From Reticulascus tulasneorum (lineage: Eukaryota; Ascomycota; Sordariomycetes; Glomerellales; Reticulascaceae), in the NCBI GenBank assembly GCA_001557505.1, contig LSAX01000008.1:310001-374000 (forward strand): a DNA stretch of 64,000 nucleotides. Direction: 5' to 3'. Below, piece after piece: positions 47,781-58,233 of this stretch. Numbering within the stretch: position 1 is the first letter of the stretch; the number at the start of each line of letters is the position of its first letter. Both the position numbers and the translations under genes were made by a program. The notes under the pieces are model-generated. The model saw only the letters and a list, made by a program, of their open reading frames with translations. It ran no database searches and was not told the DNA's origin.

Positions 47781-49640
47781 TCATTGGGTCTGCTCCAGAC
47801 CACAGGTCTCCGCCACCTTCGTTCGCATGGCCATCTCTGCCGTAAACGGGTCAATCCTTTCAGTCGGCCCCATACGCATCATCTTCCCAACGAGGTACAT
47901 CAACTTGCCCTGCGGATAGGCCTTCTTTTCCGCAAACTCTTGGAGCAACTTTTCTTCGCCTTGGATTGCAGACTCCGCAAGCTCAGCATAATCTTCTTCT
48001 GGCAGTTCGCGGAACCACAGATTGTGTGCCTCGATTGTGGCGGTTACGCCCACCGCACCATCCAAGTTCCCCTGATAGAGGGCCACCAAAAGTTCTTTTG
48101 CGACCTTCCCAGTGATCTTCCGACGGTAAAGATGGAAGAGTAGCTCCGAAAGTGCGGACACAGGAACGGAATCACATTGTCCCTCAGGAGTAATGTCCAG
48201 CGTGCTGTCGGTCAGCCGTCCAAGCTCATGAAGGATCCAGTTCCCCGCGAGGACAGCGTACGACCTCAAGTCGATGGTTTTGTCAGAGTCGGCTGCTAGG
48301 CGTACCCCAAGCTCATCCACAACGTTGTAGAAGAACTCAATCCGCCCGCCATTATCAAGAGACAGGAGAGACGCGGCGTCCTTGGCTGTGAGTCCGAAGA
48401 TGTCAACGAGCTCGTTCAGCTCGACATCAGGCAATGCGGTGACGGATTTTCCAACGTGCTTTATGAGATCGTCGCCAATCACCAATGGGGGCAGGTCGGG
48501 GTCGGGCATGTATCTGTAGTCAACCTCCCCTTCTTTGCCTCGTAGCCGACGAGTCTGTTTGGAGCCCAAAGTCCATCCGCGGGTTTCGCTCGCGATTGAA
48601 CCGCCGGCTTCTAGCTCCTGGATCTGCCGGTCTCGCTCGGCAATTATAGCATCTTCAACGGCCTTGATGGTGCTGAGATTTTTTATTTCGGTTCGGGTGC
48701 CAAGTCTTCCAGAACTGTCGCCAACCCGTCGAACTGAGACGTTCACATCAGCGCGCAGGCCACCAGTCTCCATGCCCGAGACACATGCATCTACGGCATT
48801 AAGCAGGACTTGGATCTTGCGCACCAGCACCGCAGCCGTACGCGGATGGTGCATGTCGGGGTTGGTGATGATTTCGATTAGCGGCGCGCCAACGCGGTTG
48901 AAGTCTAGCCAATGAATGTCGCCTGGTTGTGCCAAAGTTTTGGCCGTATCCTGTTCCAACTGAATCTGCTGGATACCGACGGTGATGCTCTCTCCGTCCT
49001 CGGCAGCGATGCCGTCTCTGCGAGAGAGAATGATAGAGCCATTCCTGGCGAAAGGTTCGTAATATTGCGTGATTTGATACCCGGCCGGCTGATCCCACCA
49101 AAAGTAGTGCTTTCTGTCGAACCGGCTGACTTGCTGGATATCGCAGTTGAGTGCCGAAGCAGCGCGCAGGGCCGGAATCAGTGTCTCTTTTTGAAATGCC
49201 GGTTGACTGCCGGGCATGGAGACATCAAAAAGAGCGACATGGGAATTGGGTGCATCGTTGAAAGAAGTGGCCGCAGGCGAGAAGAGCTTCCGGGCGGTAT
49301 TCAGCTGCGCATGGATCTCAATCCCGACAGTCAACTCCCAGCCGTGAACTGTCTGGTTGTCGCCCTTTGGTTTTGTATTCCTGGCATCCTTCTTGAGCTG
49401 CTTAGCTTCATCCTTCAACCTCTTTCTGAGCGGTACTGCGGGTGCTCCGGTTGCGGGACGAGGCGTCAGCTCGCTGCTGGTGTGTGACGCCCTGGTTTGG
49501 GCTGTGGTAAGTGACCAGGCCAGTGCCCCGCGGCCCGGAGGTCGGCGGCGATGCCATCCCGCGGCGGCCAAGCAGCCACGTCGCGAGATCTGGCCCTGAA
49601 GTAGATACCGGCTAAGCTCTCGAGTCGAGCTGCAGCTCAT
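47781..49640 (-). CDS. PET112: Glutamyl-tRNA(Gln) amidotransferase subunit B, mitochondrial (619 aa)
   Basis: Subunit B of the GatFAB-type amidotransferase, which converts Glu-tRNA(Gln) to Gln-tRNA(Gln) in mitochondria. An intronless gene. An Arg-rich presequence (about 1-55; RYLLQGQISRRG, WHRRRPPGRG) precedes the catalytic GatB domain. Its motifs include WELTVGIEIHAQL, KHYFWWDQPAGYQITQYYEP, LEQDTAKTL, LDFNRVGAPLIEIITNPD, SGMETGGLRADVNVSVR and RLGTRTEIKNL, followed by DYRYMPDPDLPPL. The C-terminal GatB/YqeY tail (FHLYRRKITGKVAKELL, GKLMYLVGKMMR) is complete. Length is normal for fungal Pet112. Confidence 0.97.
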   Translation of the reverse strand: MSCSSTRELSRYLLQGQISRRGCLAAAGWHRRRPPGRGALAWSLTTAQTRASHTSSELTPRPATGAPAVPLRKRLKDEAKQLKKDARNTKPKGDNQTVHGWELTVGIEIHAQLNTARKLFSPAATSFNDAPNSHVALFDVSMPGSQPAFQKETLIPALRAASALNCDIQQVSRFDRKHYFWWDQPAGYQITQYYEPFARNGSIILSRRDGIAAEDGESITVGIQQIQLEQDTAKTLAQPGDIHWLDFNRVGAPLIEIITNPDMHHPRTAAVLVRKIQVLLNAVDACVSGMETGGLRADVNVSVRRVGDSSGRLGTRTEIKNLSTIKAVEDAIIAERDRQIQELEAGGSIASETRGWTLGSKQTRRLRGKEGEVDYRYMPDPDLPPLVIGDDLIKHVGKSVTALPDVELNELVDIFGLTAKDAASLLSLDNGGRIEFFYNVVDELGVRLAADSDKTIDLRSYAVLAGNWILHELGRLTDSTLDITPEGQCDSVPVSALSELLFHLYRRKITGKVAKELLVALYQGNLDGAVGVTATIEAHNLWFRELPEEDYAELAESAIQGEEKLLQEFAEKKAYPQGKLMYLVGKMMRMGPTERIDPFTAEMAMRTKVAETCGLEQTQ

Positions 49641-51134
49641 GCTGCCAATAGTCCCTGGGTTGTTTGTTGTTCCATACAGCTCGTCCCCGAGTTTCGTGCA
49701 GTAAGGTGTATAGACGTGGTGCAGAGTCTCAGCACTTGGTTGGGCGAATGCACAAAATCGGTGTCGTGGGATGGTTTATCGATGCTCGACCGGGATTGGG
49801 CGGCGGTTGACAGCCAGCTTGCATGAACCTGATTTAATGCCGGGCCTGGATATGTCGGATGCACATCTAGTGCAGTGGCATGTGTCTTTGCAGCATTGGC
49901 TCCCTCTCGGTAGCAGCTTCGTAATTGGGACGCTGAGGGGCCGAGTGATGAGGTGGCAATTCTCGTTCATGCAGCCATTGAAGGCAAAGTAGTGGGTCGC
50001 AGGTGCTTCCTAAGAAGCAAACTGAACTTCTCGCCAGCAGTCGGGACGTCGGTGGTTCCTGGAAAGAGCTTGAGCTTTGGTTTGACGGATGAAGTGGAAG
50101 CTAAATAATTGCGATGGAGCTGTTCCGACATCAGGAGCTTCGTGGAAGCTGTTCGGGCCGTACCAAAATCGATCGGCTTATGTCATCATGGAAGCCCGCC
50201 ATATGGGGGTGTGATCGGGCACTAGCTGGGTAGCTCCCAGATGACGCCCTGGAGCCCGATCCTGGTTGATGTTGTGCACCAGACGCGCTGCACCTAACAG
50301 GGCCCGAAGACCACTAAAAACATGGTGAGTAGGGCGTTACTAGGTACTAGTACCTCTGGAAGGTAGGTAGCTCAAGGTGCCGGCCTAGTCTAGTTAGTAG
50401 TACGTAGTATTAATTAACTTGGTGCATCGGGTGACCCTACCGCCTGTAAGTCTCGCCAAGCCAGCCAGACCCACCCAACCCGACTGGTTGGGCTCAGGTC
50501 AGCATTTCTTTCCAACTCTCCTTCACCCCGCCAAACAGGCATCTGACCCCCTTCCCCCCCCCTTCCTACCCACCTACACATCACGATCCTCCTCGCCTGT
50601 CATCTGAAACACTCCCGTTTACGGCTGACACACGCGTGAATATGGCTCATCTGACAAACAGTAGATCGCACACTTTAAGACTACACATTCCCCCGTGCCA
50701 ATGTCTCTTTTCGCTGTTGGACCCCCCTGCACGATCGGTCTTGGGATTGACAAAATCACGCCACTATGATGGCCCTTCCCCTTGAGGAGAAGTCGTGAAG
50801 CCTTGCTCCTTGGCAGTTGGCTGGCCTTGTCCCGTTCCTGGCGTTGTTTAGCGTTTATTGAAACCCGTTCCTGGCTCGAAGTGCTCTTGTTTCTTCCATT
50901 CGAACGTCTTTTGAACTCGAACAAGAGTTCGTCTTGTTCTTCCCATCTATCTCTCCATCGGATCCAGTCTCTGTACCCAATCAGGGTCTTATTGATGCCA
51001 GCGCTGGTCTAGTGCCATACCGAATACAAGGTATGCTTGTCCGATACCTGCAGTCCACAACTCAGCATTTTGGTGTGCCGCGTGACTGAGTACTAAGTTG
51101 GATTTGAGCAGTGTTTTCTCCATGCCAGGGTGTT
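49641..51134. other. Intergenic region between GatB and the DUF6594 gene
   Basis: About 1.5 kb holding the promoters of both divergent genes. TAGGTAGG/TAGTACGTAG words cluster at 50335-50410. A likely 5' UTR intron of the DUF6594 gene runs 51031-51110 (GTATGC donor, TACTAAG branch, GAGCAG acceptor). No protein gene is supported. Confidence 0.45.
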
Positions 51135-53092
51135 ATGATGCCCGTACAATACATCCCACCCTCCCTCGAAGCTGTACTTGATATCTCCGACGAAGACGTA
51201 GCCACAGAAAGAGAACTGTCTGAGACAGAACCTGAGAGCAATACGATAGATGTGGGGAGCCGCATCATGGAATCTCCGGCCTCGGCGTTGGTGTGTGACG
51301 ACAGCAACGTGACTCCGGCCGACAATCGTCACATGTCGGCAGACACTTTCTCTAGTCGCCCAAGAAGTGATACCGCGAGAAGAACGGCCACACCACCTGT
51401 GACGGTCGCACTCTCTCCAGGCCGAACAAGTATCACTCACATGCAACATCCAGAAACCGAATCGCACAAAATAGCGACGGAGACAGGCGCAGACGCGAGG
51501 GAAGACATGCCGGATCGACCGTCGTCGCCGTCAGCAATGTCCACGTTGACGAGCCTCACTGTATCAACAACGCGAACGAACGGGTCCGGAAGCTCGAGTG
51601 GGAGCGGATCGACCATCACACAGGCTTCTTATACGAGACGGAAGAGCGGCGAGAAGGAGAGGGAGAAAGCGCCAACGAAGGCAAGATTGCGAAGCAAGTC
51701 CCCAAAGACCCACAAGCAGCCAGATGCCCTGAGCTTCCTTGAACCAGATTCCCCAGCCGTCACGCAGGAGGCGATACAGCGCTCCGTGGAGGAATCATCG
51801 CATTGGCGGCTGCAGGGAGAATCTAGCCGCACGTCGCCGTCCGCGAGGAGTACCTCATCGTCAGCATCTAGCAGCTTCCACAGCGATGTCTTCTCAGAGC
51901 CGGCGGGCGATCCCGAGACAGATCGAAGCAGCAGCCCCGAACAAAGTGTCGACGGTGATTCCCCAAAAGCCACAGTGCCAACAAGGCTAGAGGCTCAGTT
52001 AGCCGCTGCCCATCAGCGGCAAAAAGCGCATCGAAAGTATGGCACACCGGAGATGCCACGAGGAAACGCCAACTTACCTCACCTCCCGCCCAATGCCCTG
52101 CAGCCGCGACTCCCACAAACATATCACGGCCACATAAAACATCTCCCCCGCGCTGAGAAGCTCCCCTTAACAGGCTATGAGCTGTTAGCTTCGAAATTGT
52201 CCACCAACGGCCGTGCAATCAAGCCAATATATCGACGTTTTGAGACCTTGAATCACCGCCTGTTACTTCACTTGCAGGACGAGCTAGCGGAGTTGGAGGA
52301 ACAGCTACACAGACTCGATACGGCCGATACTCAAAACAGGCGGCTTCCACAATCCATCTTGCCTGCCTCGAGGAGACAGGAATTCCTAACAGGGGGAGAA
52401 CTCCAGTGGCACAAGACGGACATCTTGGGCAAGATTGGCTTTAAACTTGGTCAATATAGTAGGTAACCCTCATACCTCTGACTTCTAGCCCCATCTAACA
52501 TGTCTCAGATCATGTGCTTGCGTCTTTCAAGGAAGCCCAGGCCCTTTCAAGCCCAACCCTATCCGATGTGCGGGACTATCGCGAATACCTGGCCAACCAT
52601 GGCCCCATCGCCGAGATAGAAACTAGATTTCTTGATCCCACCGATGACCTCGTAACACTGGCCAGGCCCGACTCCAGCCCGTCCGACGGTGTACATGATT
52701 TCATGTCTGAGGATCTGCTGACCCCGATGCCGCGCAACGCTGCCGACGCGGGTTTCATGCCCAGCAGCTCGACATCAGATGCCGGGAGTAGTCGATCTAC
52801 CAGGTTGAATCCACAGTCTGCCGAACTTCCGGCGAATGTGGCATTATGTAATCTTGCTGTTGCTTTCGCTGCGGCTTTCCTACTTCCCGTCCTGGCTTTT
52901 GCCGTTATTCCAGGATTCGTCGGCCGCATGGCTGTTGTTCTGCTGGTCGGTCTCTGTGTTGCTAGCGCGCTTATACAAGGCGGTATTTTAAGGATCGGCG
53001 GGGAGGGCCAAGCTGGCGCTGGGAGTAGAGAATGGCTACTCTGCGCTGGAGTTTATGGAGGCGTCATGACCATTGTTGCCGGGATGGTTTGA
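51135..53092 (+). CDS. DUF6594-type membrane protein (635 aa)
   Basis: Exons are 51135-52458 and 52509-53092 (636 codons). The GTAGGT donor at 52459 was chosen because it gives the family join GFKLGQYNHVLASFKEAQ. The first ~320 residues are Ser/Thr-rich, charged and probably disordered. The DUF6594 core follows (GYELLASKLS, IKPIYRRFETLNHRLLLHLQDELAELEEQL, a likely coiled coil). Three hydrophobic segments close the protein (VAFAAAFLLPVLAFAVI, MAVVLLVGLCVASALIQGG, WLLCAGVYGGVMTIVAGMV). This fungal family has no assigned biochemical activity. The unusually long N-terminus could be regulatory. Confidence 0.88.
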
Positions 53093-53669
53093 TGGTCTTT
53101 TTCGCGGAGCGTTATGCGTGTATCATCTCGTGTACTTGTGAATATGGTGGGTTTGGGTTGGTCGATTGCCATGGACTCGATTGAACTGATACCCTGGTGA
53201 TTTGTTTGTTGCATTGGTCGGATGCGGTTGACACCTGCTCCTCTATCGGACTTTCTCTGGCTTTTCTATCGACTTACAAATCGAAGCAGCTTTGGACTCA
53301 AGGATTTTACTGCATGCAGAAAGGGAGCAAGAGGCGCTTGCCTGGATTTCTTCATTTGCTGGGTCCCCATCTCGTCCGTCATTTTTCAATATCATGATGT
53401 GTCAATCTGACAGGCGTAATTAAACCTGCTAGAGCTAAAAGAAAAGAGACGCCCTATGGATTTCGATGCATATCTGTGGTAACTCTGTATGTTAATCCTT
53501 TTTCAAACCAAATATGGGCATCATCTGAAGCAAAGCGATTACGCTATAACTATCACGAGCATCGAAAGACTCTAGGGCTCCTGGTTTTGTGAGTGTCAGT
53601 ATTGTCATTCTTTATAATGTACAGCTAGAAGTACAAAGCAGATCGAGTTGGAGCCAATAAAGCTGCTTG
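53093..53669. terminator. Convergent 3' region after the DUF6594 gene
   Basis: About 580 bp between facing stop codons; AT-rich around 53440-53620. No gene is supported. Confidence 0.4.
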
Positions 53670-54743
53670 TCAAGCCTGCATGCTGCCGTCCGCCGATGTC
53701 TCGGCGGGAATCAGCTCCATCAAGATCTGTTCAAGATGCTCGGCCATAGTAAAGTGGGTATCGCCCTCAAACTCTCGGAGGGCGCTGTGAGGGAGCCGTT
53801 TGGACATGTATCGTATCATCGATATTGGCGCATCTGTATCCTTCGTCCCGTGCCATATCAGAATCGGATCGTAGGACACGTCCTCGAACTTGAATCCCCA
53901 GTCCGGCACTGATAAGAGCCGCGCTTCTTGCACGAACCCCTGCGCGCCTTGCGCAAACCCATCAAAGGCGATGCGCAATAGGCGCTCTCTACTCTCCTCC
54001 GTGGTCAACTGGTCTTCTCCTGCCGCTGCCGTTTCTGCATTGCTTTGCTGCCCGCCATCTGTGTTCGTACTGGGCTCTTTCTTTCGCTGTTGCGACTCTA
54101 ACCATGCGTCAATCCGTCTCGTCACCGGGCCGGACGTTGCAGCCCGCCGGGCCAAAGCCATTAGCAGATTTGTCACCAACCCGAAGCTCCCAGGTGAGTA
54201 TATGGCCGCCAGCGAGATCATCCGTCGTACCAGCGACATGTTCTGTGCCCCAGCCTCCCACGGTGGTGCCCCGGCCATCACACCCACGGCAGACATCATC
54301 TTCTTCGGCAACTTGTGCGCGCAGGCCAACGCGTACGGTCCACCACCAGATCCCCCCAGAACTGCAAACCGCTTCAGATTCGCATGCTCTACAAATGCCA
54401 AGACATCAGCCGGCCAGTCCGTAATACGTCGTCCGGCTTGGAACGTCGAGAGCCCGAACCCAGGACGGTCGAGGGCAATGAGTCGGATGTTGCGACGCCG
54501 GGAAATCTCATCAGCCCCCCAGGCTTCAAGACGGGAGGCAGGGAAGCCATGGAAGAAGAGCAGGGGGAAGCCGTTTGGATGGCCAAACTCGGCAAAGCCT
54601 AGGACGCGGCCGTCTGGGAGGGCGAGAGTTTGGCTGTCTCCCCTGTTGGCTGTTGGAATTCGTGGGAGTGGAGATGCGGTGAACGTCCTGGTGCCGAGTT
54701 TTATAATACGACTCAACCTCACTGCCGCTTGTGTTGAACACAT
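53670..54743 (-). CDS. Alpha/beta-fold hydrolase (357 aa from the preferred start)
   Basis: The open frame extends upstream to 54923, but I prefer the ATG at 54743 (MCSTQAAVRLSRIIKLG), which gives a short basic leader that may target mitochondria. The fold is clear: LPDGRVLGFAEFG, the oxyanion stretch LLFFHGFPASR, LIALDRPGFGLS, the nucleophile elbow GGSGGG (Ser within VLGGSGGGPYALA), the Asp loop ILIWHGTKDTDAP and the His in FEGDTHFTM. The triad is therefore intact. An insertion with a Gln/Ser-rich stretch (SQQRKKEPSTNTDGGQQ) sits in the cap region. The substrate cannot be inferred. The frame is intronless. Confidence 0.87.
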   Translation of the reverse strand: MCSTQAAVRLSRIIKLGTRTFTASPLPRIPTANRGDSQTLALPDGRVLGFAEFGHPNGFPLLFFHGFPASRLEAWGADEISRRRNIRLIALDRPGFGLSTFQAGRRITDWPADVLAFVEHANLKRFAVLGGSGGGPYALACAHKLPKKMMSAVGVMAGAPPWEAGAQNMSLVRRMISLAAIYSPGSFGLVTNLLMALARRAATSGPVTRRIDAWLESQQRKKEPSTNTDGGQQSNAETAAAGEDQLTTEESRERLLRIAFDGFAQGAQGFVQEARLLSVPDWGFKFEDVSYDPILIWHGTKDTDAPISMIRYMSKRLPHSALREFEGDTHFTMAEHLEQILMELIPAETSADGSMQA

Positions 54744-56522
54744 GGAGTTTGCCGCAAAAGAGGATAGATTATTCAACGGGAAGATGCTCTCTCCTCTCAC
54801 GGCACCAGGAAAGATCCTCTGTATTGAAACAGCCTCAAATTTGCACACTTGTGGACGAGAACTTGAGCCAAATTGTGTGATCCAATTCCCAAAGTTCAAC
54901 TTACACTTCGATTTGGAGTTCAAGGTCCCCGGGAAATTGCTTTATACGACGCATCACGTGATCTACAAACCAACTCCATGAGGCTAGCTTGAAGGCCAAT
55001 ACGGACATTACCATGCCAAGTATCGCCTTGTCATCAGCTCATTCTGCCTTGAAGCAATTAGGCGGGTTACTGGTGAGTTTCTATACGTAGTGGCTCATAT
55101 CATAGTCTAGTGAGGTTATTAGTATGAGTATCAGCCCAGCAGGCAAGCTCAACACCACGCCAAGTTAAGTTGCGGCTCGAAAGTTGCAACTAACGATCCT
55201 CAATGCCTGCCAAAAAATCCATGGGAGCTCCTCCAGACATTTGAGGCTGCATCTGTTGCCAATGACCTGCTGAATCTGCAGTTGGCAGGCACCACCGCAT
55301 CTTGCTTGGCTTTGCTCTTTCCCAAGATTGACATGCCCTTGAAGCGTTGCCGATTCAATTCCCACAGAGAGCAGAACTGAAAGGGCTCTGAGAAATAATG
55401 ATGACCACCGCCAAAAAAAGAAAATGCAAAAAGAAAGGGGATTAACTTACTTGTTGAAGCCGTATTCGTATTTCCGGCCGTGTACACGCCCAGTTCCGAG
55501 ATGATATTCTGCGCGCCCGCGGTAGTGTGTTTTGAATAAATGTCGAGCACCGATCGGGAATTTGTTTAGCTCAACTTAGGGACAACCGCATGCGTCACGC
55601 GGTGTTAACCACTAAGCCATCCACACATAACGGGCTTGCTATTTTACCATATAAAGTATAACTCCTAGGTTAACTGCAAGGTGAGGTGAGGTGAGGCCTC
55701 GGTTGCTTCATGAACCTGAGGCACCACTATAATGATACCTTTGTAACACTCACTACACTGGCTTCTGCATTTGCCATCACTAGTCACGATGTCTATCTGA
55801 ATCGTAGGATTTTGATGTCATCTGGTTTCAAAATACACTCGGTATCAAGTCTCTAGAGAGCTCCATGTCTGATTTGATGGACTTGAGAAGAGAACCAACA
55901 GCCAGTCGAGCAATTCAACAAGATGTCACGGTTCTGACGCAACGCGTTCGACAAGCCTCGTGGCCTTGAAGCTGAATTTGGAGCGATCATCACGCGGCGT
56001 TCTTCCTCCTTGGCCCATGCTACAATGTCTTCAATGAGCAGGCGATGGTGGACTAGACATGTTCCAGGTGCAAACAGGACATTGATTCTCTCTCAGCAAT
56101 ATTTAATGTGTCCATCTTTCGCATTCCACCAGTAAATCCCTCCCCGGGCGCCAGCTGCCCACCAATATCCTCCTGTTATGGGCTGATGTGGTGGCGTCTA
56201 GGAGGGGGAACAACATCAATGGCTTGAGTGTCAGACAGGGCATGACAATGCCCCGGAAGAGTAATACAGTTGCAATAGAAATTGCACATTTGATGAATGA
56301 TTACAAGAAGCTGCAATTTTCACAGCTTCTGAGAAGACAAAATAACAGCTTTCGGACAAGCAAGCCTCAAATTTTGCGCGACTTAGTGATCAATCTCATG
56401 CGTGTTGATTGTCCAATGCGACTCGACCCCTCATAACCCCGCTCCGCATTCGAGACTGAATTGGTCGACTTTTCAATCAAACAAAATACACGTTAATCTT
56501 TTACAACGGTGAAAAGCTCAAA
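54744..56522. other. Intergenic region with a tRNA/SINE-like patch, upstream of the P450
   Basis: Mostly featureless. A tRNA-like stretch lies at 55540-55625, and a triple GTGAG repeat lies near 55680. 56100-56520 is the P450 promoter side. No protein gene is supported. Confidence 0.4.
55540..55625 (-). repeat. Degenerate tRNA-like / SINE-like sequence
   Basis: On the minus strand TGGCTTAGTGG (55619-55609) is a perfect RNA polymerase III A-box, within GATGGCTTAGTGGTTAACACC. About 40 bases on, AAATTCCC resembles a worn B-box. The D-stem does not pair properly, so it is not a working tRNA. It could be a tRNA pseudogene or the head of a tRNA-derived SINE. Confidence 0.35.
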
Positions 56523-58233
56523 ATGCAATTCGGAACTGTCGTCGGCATCTGCCTGGCTGTCTTGGTTATCTACTACTCTGCTACGACTGCAAGAGCATGG
56601 CATCGGCTTCGATCCTTTCCTGGTCCCACACTTGCATCCTTCTCCTATCTCTGGATCGCCCGCACCTCACTAAGTGGTCGTATGTGGGAGATCTACCGAG
56701 ATGTTAGCGGCACCTATGGACCTGTCGCCAGAATCGGTCCCAATGAGCTCATCACTGATGACCCTGAGATCTTGAGGTATATGTCAGCTGCGCGGTCCAC
56801 CTACACCCGGTCATCATGGTACTCCCTCAATCGCCTCGATCCGTACGAGGATAGCATGTTCAGCCATCGCAGCACAGTCGTCCACGATAAGCTCAAAGCA
56901 AAGACTGCAAGTGCATACAGCGGGAAGGAGAATCTTGCACTGGAGTCGGAAGTGGATAGCGTGCTTTGTGCGATGATAGACAAGATTAAGGAGAAGTATA
57001 TTTCTAGACCGGGAGTGCTAGTCCCGCTAGATCTCGCCAGGATGTCTCAATACTTTACTCTGGATTCCATCACTAAAGTTGCGTTCGGAGAGGAATTCGG
57101 TTTTCTGAGCAACGAGAAGGATGTCTATGGTTACCTTAAGACTATCGAGGACATCGCGCCGATAATGCAACTTGCAGCTGAGGTTCCAGCCATCGCGAGG
57201 ATTATTGCATCGCCTATAGTTCTGAGGCTTGCGGGCCCCAAACACGAGGATAAGGCTGGCATGGGGAGGCTTATGGGGTAAGCCTCCACGTTGAAGCCAT
57301 TGATGACAAGCGTAACTTACCGATACGCAGTATCGCCAGGGGAATCGTTGAGAAGAGGTTCCGCCCAGATGCAGCAGATCAAAGGGATATGCTGGTAAGA
57401 AAGCCGTATGTCATCCAGCTTGAAAGATAATTAACGTGGCAATGGCAGGGTGCCTTCATTCGACACGGTCTCACCCAACGGGAATGTGAAACCGAAGCAT
57501 TGTTCCAAGTCATCGCAGGTTCCGATACAACAGCCACGTCAATTCGAGCAACAATGCTATATATCATGACTTCGCCGCAGGTTTACCACAATCTTCAGCA
57601 CGAGATCGACGAGGCGGTCAAGGGAGGCACTGTCTCTTCCCCAATAACTAGTTCACAGGGAGAGAAACTACCGTACTTGCAGGTGAGTTGGCTTTCTCTA
57701 AGCGAGTTTCAGGTTCTAATTTGAGTGCAGGCAGTTATATACGAAGGCTTGCGAATACATCCTCCATTTGTTGGGCTCCCTATGAAGGAGGTACCTCCGC
57801 AAGGCGACACCATACACGGAATATTTGTACCCGGAGGGACCCGAATTGCGCCGAGTAATTGGTCCATGATGCACAAGAAGTCAGAGTTTGGGCAAGACGC
57901 AGAGCTATTTCGTCCGGAGAGATGGCTGGATGCCGACGATGCCAAACGAGCAGAGATGCGGAGGACTGTCGAACTGGTCTTTGGCTATGGCCGGTGGGCA
58001 TGTGCAGGAAAATCCATTGCTTTTCTGGAACTAAACAAGGTTTTCTTTGAGGTATGATTGTCCTGAGATATCCACTCTCTAAAAGGGCACTGAACACTAA
58101 CTCAATCCTACACGCGAAGCTCTTGAGACACTTCAACTTCCAGCTGGTTTATCCCACTCGACCCTGGTCTAGCGTAAACCACAATCTGTTCCTGCAGAAA
58201 GAACTGTGGGTGAGTGTCACCGAGCGAGATTAG
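56523..58233 (+). CDS. Cytochrome P450, pisatin-demethylase-like (495 aa)
   Basis: Exons are 56523-57277, 57331-57394, 57449-57682, 57731-58051 and 58120-58233 (496 codons). An N-terminal membrane anchor (VVGICLAVLVIYYSATTA) is followed by the Pro-rich hinge RLRSFPGPT. The I-helix reads AGSDTTAT, the ExxR helix YEGLRIHPP (Glu356/Arg359), PERW is present, and the heme loop FGYGRWACAGK carries the thiolate Cys442. Overall wording resembles CYP57/pisatin-demethylase-type fungal P450s, which oxidise phytoalexins or secondary metabolites in the ER. That substrate class is an inference. No PKS, NRPS or terpene gene is within reach, so cluster membership is not supported. Confidence 0.93.
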
